A stretch of DNA of 22,468 nt from a virus. The stretch spans positions 1 through 22,468 of the IMG/VR virus record IMGVR_UViG_3300025701_000061; one strand, written 5' to 3'. Under the pieces are notes generated by a model, which saw only the letters and a program-made list of their open reading frames with translations, ran no database searches and was not told where the DNA came from. Both the position numbers and the translations under genes were made by a program. Positions 15,847 through 22,468 of this stretch are shown one piece after another (positions within the stretch are counted from its first letter, which is position 1; each line of letters begins with the position of its first letter).

Positions 15847-18800
15847 TATTTCTCGACTTTAGTTGGTTTAAAATTATTTAGTGTACTTCCCAAAGTTGTT
15901 ACCTGATCTAAATGAATCTTTTCTAACATTTCTTTCTGTGTTCCATCTGTTATATCCGCAGTACTTGAAACCGTAAACTTAAGTTCACTATCACCCTTCA
16001 ATTTCTTAAACCTACTTAGGTTTATTTTCTCAGGTTTAGTTGTCTTTATAAAACTTTTAACTTTTCTTTCAATTCTTTTCTTTATGTTATCACTAAAAAG
16101 TATGTCATCTTTGTAGATGTCAGTTATACTTGTAAGATCATTCTCCTCAGATAATAATACGGATAATAAATCACTAAGTATAGTCACATTCACACTTAGT
16201 GAGTCGAAATTTATTGTTGTGTCTAAGTCCTTTATGAATTTATCACTATTCTTGTCAAAGAAATCAACAAATATATCATACTCATTGTATAGTGTTGAAA
16301 AGGTAAAACCTGAAAGTGTTGCTTGTGTGTAAGTCTGATCTTTAATCTGACCATCACCCACATACTTAGTTAAATAATTTAATTTATCTAAACTTTCAAT
16401 AACCAAATTCCTTTTTGATTTAACATCATTTAAACTTCCAACCGCCTCATCTAATTTTGATACAACCAACTCTTCAAGTTTAGGTCTTAGTATTGTATTC
16501 GATCTTTCAATCTTTTCGGGTGAAAGGAAATTATCAAACTTGAACATTTCTGATACGTCTTCTGTTAAAATTGCAGAAACCATACTCGTTTTAAGTTCGT
16601 TAATTCTACTGTTCAACTCTGTGGTTGACGTGTATTCCCCTAACATCTTAATTGTTCTTGTTCCAACGTTTGATGTGTTAACCGTAAAGGTGTTTATTGA
16701 CCTATATGTTGGTGATAAAAGTAAACTATGTACCTCAGGACCAAATTTAATTAATATGTCGTCATAAGTCGTTTTAAACGTTTCAAAGTAATCTTCATAT
16801 TGTTTAGCCAAATCAGTTACTATATTTTTATAACTAATTGTTTGACCTGTTGGTTCAACTGTTGGAACCGTAGGGTCTCCCTCAGATTCTTGACCAGTAG
16901 ACGCATCCTTATCCACTTCTCCAATATAAACACCTTCGTTAAGTACTGGAACTGAATCACTATTGTCACCTGATGGACTTTGGTTAATTGTGTTTGCTCT
17001 TTGTAATGAATCTAAGAATTCTTTTGTAAATTCTTTAGCGTCTACCCCACCTATTGTTGAATTAGTGGAAACCGATCTTGGGTCATACATTTCTGTATTT
17101 GCAAAGAAGTTAGATGATAATGCATTTTGTAATCGTTCAACAGGTTTTTCAAGACCTTGACCACCAATAAAGTTAACTTGTAGTGTTACACTCGCAATCA
17201 TTGGTTGAACTCCGATACCCTCAGGATTTAAATCCCATGGTGAGTCATCGTATGAAATATTTACATCTCTTATTGCAATTTTAGAATGATAGAAATCACC
17301 TATTCTCACAACACATATTGGTGGAGGTCCAAAACTTGTGTTCCTCGCACGTAAGTCAGCATCATTTGCAATACCTTTAATTGGTATAGTATCTCCTGGT
17401 CTTACACATTGTAGTAAGAAATTAAGTCTACTATTTAAACCTTCAGGTGTTGTTGAATGAAATGCTGGATGAAAATATTTTAATTTTTCAGTTAAACTTT
17501 TAAATGTATTTGGTGAATCTTCCTCAAGTACTTTAAAATAGTAACACTCCGACAATGTTTTCATGATGATTTTCTTCATCATATCAATTGGTGGTTTCTT
17601 AACCTTTGGTTGTTCTACCGTTCCATCAGGTGTTAATTTATATTTTGGTATTTGATCAGGGTCGTTAGGGTCTTCAGGTTGTTTGTCGTTAGCAACAATT
17701 AACATAACAACACCCGTATATCTACAATAAAATGTTATAGGTGCGGATTTCTTTAATGCGGAAGAACTTTGAATATTTTTATTATGACAGTCAATATTTG
17801 AAGATCCACCACCACCACTTAAACCACCCAAAGTTGCGTCGTCAACATTCTCACCAAAACTTTGTCCCTTAAATACGAGTTCACCCTCAATACCTTCATA
17901 TCCTAAGTCAGTAAATTTATACACGATAGGTCCAAAATCTTTTGGTCCTGTTCCCGCACTGACTTCTGTTGGCCACTTAACTGATGTATTGTTACCTGGT
18001 TTTTCAATTTGTTTTAAAATGTCCTGAACAACAGAGTGTGCTCTTCTCATTGAGAGGTAGACATTGTAGTCGTCATCAGCAACTGAGGATGTACTTGATT
18101 GTAAACCAAACGTTAACAATTTAATTTCTTTATTCTCAAGTCTTGTTTGTATTTCAGTTAACTTATTTGAATACACTTCGAAGTTTGTGTCCAACTTACT
18201 AAACGCCTCAGTTAATTTACCTTTAGTTAGATTTATTTGGGCTGGTGTTCCTGTTACTGTCTCATCACCATAAATTACCTTTTTGTCATTTTTCTTAGCA
18301 GCAGTTGCAGTTCCTGAAAATAAATTAGTTAAACCACTATCTAAGTAACCCTCATATTCTGTTTGTGAATATGAATTTTTAATGTCACTATACAAAACAG
18401 TGGTGTTTACATCTTTAGATCCCGACTTTCTTGGGTAGTCATTTGGGAAGTATAAAGACACTTCAAGTTTTTCTGGTGATTGTTCAACTGGTGTACTATC
18501 AAATTCTATAATTTCAGCATCTTCAGTAATTACTTTATATTTTAATATTTCTTCCTCTGTTCCACCACCTTCTAAATAATTTTTGATTGCGTCCGCATCA
18601 TCTTTAGTTATTGTTGTGTATGTTCTAATTAACTCATAGAAATCAAGTTCCTCACAACCCGCAAAAAATGCGTTAATATAATTATCAGATTCTTCATCTG
18701 ACATACCTTTAAAGTGTTTCTGTACCAATAAATTCAAAATACTTGGGTGATCGACTACAATTTTAAACTGTATCTGTCCTGATCTTGTAGTGTTTTGGTA

Positions 18801-20648
18801 TGTGTATATTGGTTCAGGTCTCCCTAAGAAACTGTTTTCTTCCCACCTTGCACTATTTTGTTCAGTTACTTTTAAATCGTATGGTGGAAACCACATAACT
18901 CTACCTCCGTTAGGTCCTCTTTCACAAAATGGTAAATCACTTACCATAAAACCTGGCATGTTAGATGTTTTCCAAGCTAAGTTCTCAAGTGAGAACATAT
19001 ATTTTTTTGCTACATAACCATCTCCCGCTTTTACAATATTGGTTGATGATGCGAATGCAGTATCAGGGTCACCATTCTGTCCATTGGACATTGGTGCAAT
19101 ATTTAAATTCCACGGTGTAGTCATAACACTTGAATCGAACTTTCTAATATTTCCCGTTCTTTTCATTGTGTCGGACATATTCATGTAAGACCTATCTTTA
19201 GTCCAAACCCGACAATACTCAACCCCACCTTCATCACCACTAAATTTATCCACATATTTAATTGCGGATCCTCGTGACATTAATGTATTCCCTTCTCTAA
19301 AGATTCTACTTGTTTGATCAATTGCATTTGCAACATGACCTCTTGCTGCACCACCATCTGACGGCATTGAATTAAGAAGTTGTTGTGTTTTATCTAATAT
19401 AGAATCACTTCTAAATGAATATGAGTTAGATAAACTCTGTTCGAACTGTGATCTTTCACTATTAAATTCTTCATTGTTCGCCCCTAACTTATTTTTTGAA
19501 TTTGTACTGTACCAAGTAAGTTTACCTCCGATTTGACCACCTTCTGATATGTTTCTTTTTATTTCAAATAGTTCTGTTTGAACAGGATCAAATAATAAAC
19601 TAAGGTAGTAACTACTTCTAATGACATTTTCATTGAAATCGTTCATTGCGTAGTTTACATCCTCACCTCTATCATCACCAATATACGCTTGTCCCGCAGG
19701 TGCTCCCGCTCCTAATATATCATTAATTGCGTCCCCAATTTGATTAGGAAAATTAAATAGTTTTGATGATTGTTGTGATCTTGCAGTTTTAGTGTAGTTC
19801 GGTGCATATGTTGAGAATCTTAAATTATCAAAAAGTACCGCCTTTTGACCACCACCCATATATTCGATCATAAGATCTGATGGTTTTCTACTTGGTTTTG
19901 GTCTTCTTTGTATTCCTAATAAAGACCCCAACGCACCTGTGATATCTTGGAATACCCTACCTAAACCTGTTTGTGCTTCAGGTCTATTAACTATTGGGTT
20001 TCTTGGGTTTGTTAAATAATCACCCGGTATTTCACTCCATGGGAATTCAACACCCGCAACTGTTTGTACAAAATCAATTGCTTTACCCGCTAAGGTTTTT
20101 GCAACAGTAATTTTATAATTTTTCTCAATTAAGTCTTCTCGTCCTGTTATTAGATTGATAGCCGTAGCCGTATTCCCATTTAGAGCGTCTATTAATCGTA
20201 CCCTCCCGTATGTTGCAGCAACTAAATTTTGTGTAATTCTTGCGAGAACAGGTCCTTGTTTGTTGTTTTTAATGTTCCAAGCAGCAAACTGCATTAGTTT
20301 AGATTCCGACTCATAGTCGTCGGTAGTCATAATACTAACTAAATTATTATATGTTCCTGCGGTGTAATAAGGATATAATCCCAAATCACTAAAACCAACT
20401 AAGTTTCTTAAATCCGTAACAGTACTAAACTCATCAGCACCAAAAGTATTAAGGTTCTCGGGAACCGCTAAATAGGTTTGTAAGTTAGTTTCAACATCAC
20501 CTGGATCTACATTTGCGTCGTCTCTTAATGTTTCAACAGAGTACGCACCACTATTAAATGTTTGTGGTCCGTTAGGTTGTTGTAGAGTTCTCGCAAGTAT
20601 AGAATCTCTAAACATCTTCGTTGAATTAAAATCTAAGTAACTTGGCAT
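15846..20648 (-). CDS. Giant baseplate protein with a split tube-initiator-like barrel (1600 residues)
   Basis: I read this as the baseplate tube-initiator/adaptor (gp48/gp54/Afp7-like) in an enlarged form. Residues 587-635 (FPPYDLKVTEQNSARWEENS, then a GR-x-EPIYTY turn and QIQFKIVVD) match the first half of that barrel family. Residues 1106-1162 (FGPPPICVVRIGDF, then IRDVNISYD and GVQPMIASVTLQVNF) match the second half. Between them lie about 470 residues, including an OmpA-like motif at 841-882 and a glycine-rich linker (GGLSGGGGSS). Residues 1-580 and 1200-1600 are unassigned; the latter is mostly helical. It follows the tape-measure-like gene by 48 bases and shares a base with the LysM-like gene. 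The family reading comes from motif memory, not a search; an unrelated tail structural protein is the alternative. Confidence 0.55.
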   Translation of the reverse strand: MPSYLDFNSTKMFRDSILARTLQQPNGPQTFNSGAYSVETLRDDANVDPGDVETNLQTYLAVPENLNTFGADEFSTVTDLRNLVGFSDLGLYPYYTAGTYNNLVSIMTTDDYESESKLMQFAAWNIKNNKQGPVLARITQNLVAATYGRVRLIDALNGNTATAINLITGREDLIEKNYKITVAKTLAGKAIDFVQTVAGVEFPWSEIPGDYLTNPRNPIVNRPEAQTGLGRVFQDITGALGSLLGIQRRPKPSRKPSDLMIEYMGGGQKAVLFDNLRFSTYAPNYTKTARSQQSSKLFNFPNQIGDAINDILGAGAPAGQAYIGDDRGEDVNYAMNDFNENVIRSSYYLSLLFDPVQTELFEIKRNISEGGQIGGKLTWYSTNSKNKLGANNEEFNSERSQFEQSLSNSYSFRSDSILDKTQQLLNSMPSDGGAARGHVANAIDQTSRIFREGNTLMSRGSAIKYVDKFSGDEGGVEYCRVWTKDRSYMNMSDTMKRTGNIRKFDSSVMTTPWNLNIAPMSNGQNGDPDTAFASSTNIVKAGDGYVAKKYMFSLENLAWKTSNMPGFMVSDLPFCERGPNGGRVMWFPPYDLKVTEQNSARWEENSFLGRPEPIYTYQNTTRSGQIQFKIVVDHPSILNLLVQKHFKGMSDEESDNYINAFFAGCEELDFYELIRTYTTITKDDADAIKNYLEGGGTEEEILKYKVITEDAEIIEFDSTPVEQSPEKLEVSLYFPNDYPRKSGSKDVNTTVLYSDIKNSYSQTEYEGYLDSGLTNLFSGTATAAKKNDKKVIYGDETVTGTPAQINLTKGKLTEAFSKLDTNFEVYSNKLTEIQTRLENKEIKLLTFGLQSSTSSVADDDYNVYLSMRRAHSVVQDILKQIEKPGNNTSVKWPTEVSAGTGPKDFGPIVYKFTDLGYEGIEGELVFKGQSFGENVDDATLGGLSGGGGSSNIDCHNKNIQSSSALKKSAPITFYCRYTGVVMLIVANDKQPEDPNDPDQIPKYKLTPDGTVEQPKVKKPPIDMMKKIIMKTLSECYYFKVLEEDSPNTFKSLTEKLKYFHPAFHSTTPEGLNSRLNFLLQCVRPGDTIPIKGIANDADLRARNTSFGPPPICVVRIGDFYHSKIAIRDVNISYDDSPWDLNPEGIGVQPMIASVTLQVNFIGGQGLEKPVERLQNALSSNFFANTEMYDPRSVSTNSTIGGVDAKEFTKEFLDSLQRANTINQSPSGDNSDSVPVLNEGVYIGEVDKDASTGQESEGDPTVPTVEPTGQTISYKNIVTDLAKQYEDYFETFKTTYDDILIKFGPEVHSLLLSPTYRSINTFTVNTSNVGTRTIKMLGEYTSTTELNSRINELKTSMVSAILTEDVSEMFKFDNFLSPEKIERSNTILRPKLEELVVSKLDEAVGSLNDVKSKRNLVIESLDKLNYLTKYVGDGQIKDQTYTQATLSGFTFSTLYNEYDIFVDFFDKNSDKFIKDLDTTINFDSLSVNVTILSDLLSVLLSEENDLTSITDIYKDDILFSDNIKKRIERKVKSFIKTTKPEKINLSRFKKLKGDSELKFTVSSTADITDGTQKEMLEKIHLDQVTTLGSTLNNFKPTKVEK

Positions 20649-20696
20649 ATCTTATTTTATTAGATAAATAGATTCAAAAGTAAAATTTGATAAGTT

Positions 20697-22468
20697 TTAT
20701 GGAGTATAACTACGTTCGTCACTCTTCATTAAATCGGCCCAAAATTGAGGATTACTCTGTAGTTGTCTTTGGTATGCTCCCATTGCAGAGTCCGACTTGA
20801 TGGTAATGGTTTGGGCTTGAGTTGTATTTGATTGACTCTCCATTGATTTATTTTGTTCTTGTTGTGATTCTTTAATTTTGTTGGCTGATTCGTTGGCCTG
20901 ATCTAATATTGCTCTTACACCCTCCATTTTGTCTTTAATAAATGCACCCGCAAAGTCAGATCCTTTATCACCTTGGTTACTTAACATGGTTCCTATATCT
21001 TTAGAATCCATACCAAATAATGCTTTAACCGCAGAATCTCCTGTCTTAGCACCTTGGATTCTCATAATACCTAAAATGTAGTTCACATCTTTCATAAGAT
21101 TTTGAACCGCATTTGCTTGTTGTCTAACAATATCTTCAGGTGACATTGCTTTAAACTCTTTTTGGTATTTCATTAACTCTTGAGCAACCGTGTCAGTCAT
21201 TTCAGACACCTTGAATTCGGACTGACCTAACCTCTTCTGAAGTTCAGGGTTTTCAATTGCAATTGTCATTTCCCCATCTTTCATTTGGGAAATATTTGTA
21301 AGGAATCTTTTTGTTTCTTCAGGAACATCAATCCCCGACATGTCGTTCATTGCTTGCATTCTTTCGTTACCCGCAATTGCCCCCTTAGTAAGTTCAGATA
21401 ATGAGATACCTGTCGCATCTGCCATATCCTTAGCCTTTCTAAGATTTACACCTACAACTTCGAACCTTCCCGTTTCGTTATTAAACGTAGCGAGACTTTC
21501 TGTGGATTTAAATATTGCATCTTGTAGACCTTCAACGTTGTTAGTTGCCATATACATCATTTCGAGAGGGTTATTTAATGCTCCCATAGCACCACCAACC
21601 ACTTGTAGGTTAGCCGCCATTTCAAGTGCACCTTCAGGTGAAAATACTTTATCTGCAACTTGGAAGACACTATCAACACTCATTCTAAATTCTGTTGATT
21701 TTCTTACCATTTCTTCTAAACCTCTTATTCCCTTTTGGAAACCAAATTGATTTAGTTTATCTACATTATCTTGTAAACCTTTAATTGTTGTTTGTGATTG
21801 TAACCCAAGTTCCAAAGATTCTTTTCCCGCATCCCCAATTGCTTCAGCCGCACCAACAGCACCAATACCAACATCTTCAAATGATTTGTAAGAACCCGCA
21901 AGTTCTTTCATTGTCATTCCAAACGCAGTTGCTATTTGAGCCGCTTTAACTTGACTTTCACTTGATATGAACGCAAATTTTCCCGAGTTTTCAACCATTT
22001 CTTTAGTTGACTCGACAACATCACTCACACCAAGACCCAATTTCTGTAATTCAGGAATTGTATCATTTAATGAATCTCTAAAATCTTTTGAAAATTGACC
22101 AGTTAAACCCATTTCTTGGTTTATCTGACGTAACATATATACCTGTTCTTTGGCGTATGTTTCAGTTTGATTTGACGCCACACCTTGTAATCCCGAAAAG
22201 AACTTTTCTATAGGGTTATCCCCTTCTTTTTTTGCCTGAGTATATAATTCGGCAAACTTCTCGATTGATGTGTTACTATTAACAGACGCGTATTGGTCAG
22301 TATCCGCAGATGCTTTGATTGCTTTAGCAATCATACCATCATCTTTACTCCCATTTCCATTACTTTCTTCTAAATCTGCTTGTTGTTTGGTGACCGCAAT
22401 CGTCTTTGCGGTGATTTGTTGTTGAGTAGGTGCTGGGTTTTGTTTAGAAGCCCAGTCATCTACTATAT
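20697..22468 (-). CDS. Tail tape-measure-like protein, 3' part (runs off right edge)
   Basis: The frame stays open from the stop at 20697-20699 to the window edge, giving 589 visible residues. The first in-frame Met (22334) is internal, since 44 further sense codons precede it. The protein is mostly helical and rich in Ala, Gln and Lys. It contains segments typical of tape-measure proteins in tailed phages (EMAANLQVVGGAMGALNNP, MMYMATNNVEGLQDAI, ETGRFEVVGVNLRKAKDMA). A low-complexity Gln/Ser region near the end (KESQQEQNKSMESQSNTTQ) precedes a short polar C-terminus. Tape-measure proteins set tail length and exit through the tube during infection. It lies just upstream of the large baseplate genes, as expected. 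Without the 5' part, membrane segments and total length cannot be judged. A different long tail-tube or baseplate-central helical protein is possible. Confidence 0.65.
   Translation of the reverse strand, partial: IVDDWASKQNPAPTQQQITAKTIAVTKQQADLEESNGNGSKDDGMIAKAIKASADTDQYASVNSNTSIEKFAELYTQAKKEGDNPIEKFFSGLQGVASNQTETYAKEQVYMLRQINQEMGLTGQFSKDFRDSLNDTIPELQKLGLGVSDVVESTKEMVENSGKFAFISSESQVKAAQIATAFGMTMKELAGSYKSFEDVGIGAVGAAEAIGDAGKESLELGLQSQTTIKGLQDNVDKLNQFGFQKGIRGLEEMVRKSTEFRMSVDSVFQVADKVFSPEGALEMAANLQVVGGAMGALNNPLEMMYMATNNVEGLQDAIFKSTESLATFNNETGRFEVVGVNLRKAKDMADATGISLSELTKGAIAGNERMQAMNDMSGIDVPEETKRFLTNISQMKDGEMTIAIENPELQKRLGQSEFKVSEMTDTVAQELMKYQKEFKAMSPEDIVRQQANAVQNLMKDVNYILGIMRIQGAKTGDSAVKALFGMDSKDIGTMLSNQGDKGSDFAGAFIKDKMEGVRAILDQANESANKIKESQQEQNKSMESQSNTTQAQTITIKSDSAMGAYQRQLQSNPQFWADLMKSDERSYTP

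Noticed and set aside
21340-21750. 136-codon plus-strand open frame
   Set aside because: It is antisense to the tape-measure-like gene, with no family motif and a composition that mirrors the opposite strand.
22332-22334. ATG as the start of the tape-measure-like gene
   Set aside because: The frame continues open for 44 more codons to the window edge, so this Met is internal and the gene is partial.
1-22468. CRISPR arrays, insertion sequences, tRNA genes, integrase or attachment sites
   Set aside because: I saw no regularly spaced repeats, transposase or integrase motifs, or cloverleaf sequences on either strand.

Overview
This window looks like part of a large, AT-rich, T4-like contractile-tailed phage genome (myovirus type). 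All supported genes lie on the minus strand, so transcription runs from the right edge to the left. The host is inferred to be a member of the Bacteroidetes. Most gene starts follow A/T-rich leaders without a Shine-Dalgarno sequence, and the ribonucleotide reductase is the form close to eukaryotic RRM1 that is also common in that phylum. This host call is inference. No sequence search was possible, so all family calls come from motifs read by eye.

Layout in transcription order. (1) Late tail and baseplate block, 22468 to 8588: a tape-measure-like protein that runs off the right edge; a 1600-residue baseplate protein; a small LysM-like protein; an 1888-residue baseplate hub; a 67-residue Cys-containing protein; an acidic protein with pentapeptide repeats and a coiled coil; and a short Dps/ferritin-like protein. 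The block ends at a strong terminator (8523-8555). (2) Replication and nucleotide block, 8484 to 181: gp32-like single-strand binding protein, a compact structured RNA candidate, UvsX/RecA-like recombinase, FEN/RNase H-type nuclease, an internally duplicated small protein, gp41/DnaB-like helicase, then NrdB and NrdA. It ends at a second hairpin terminator (132-157). (3) At the left edge, the first 31 codons of a gp25-like baseplate wedge gene.

How the parts work together. SSB, recombinase, flap nuclease and helicase fit recombination-coupled phage replication, and NrdAB supplies dNTPs. The tail block resembles the core order of contractile injection systems: tube-initiator barrel, LysM adaptor, spike hub, then a gp25 sheath-platform protein. 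Here the giant proteins carry large insertions, and the replication block sits between the hub and the gp25-like gene.

The points most worth a second look are: the multi-branched RNA element between ssb and uvsX; the Dps-like protein that keeps all four ferroxidase ligand positions; the 1600-residue protein, which reads as a tube-initiator barrel split by a roughly 470-residue insertion containing an OmpA-like motif; the SSB with a bacterial-type DDLPF tip; and the duplicated 149-residue protein. No gene-free stretch exceeds 300 bases. I saw no tRNA, insertion sequence, CRISPR array or integrase.
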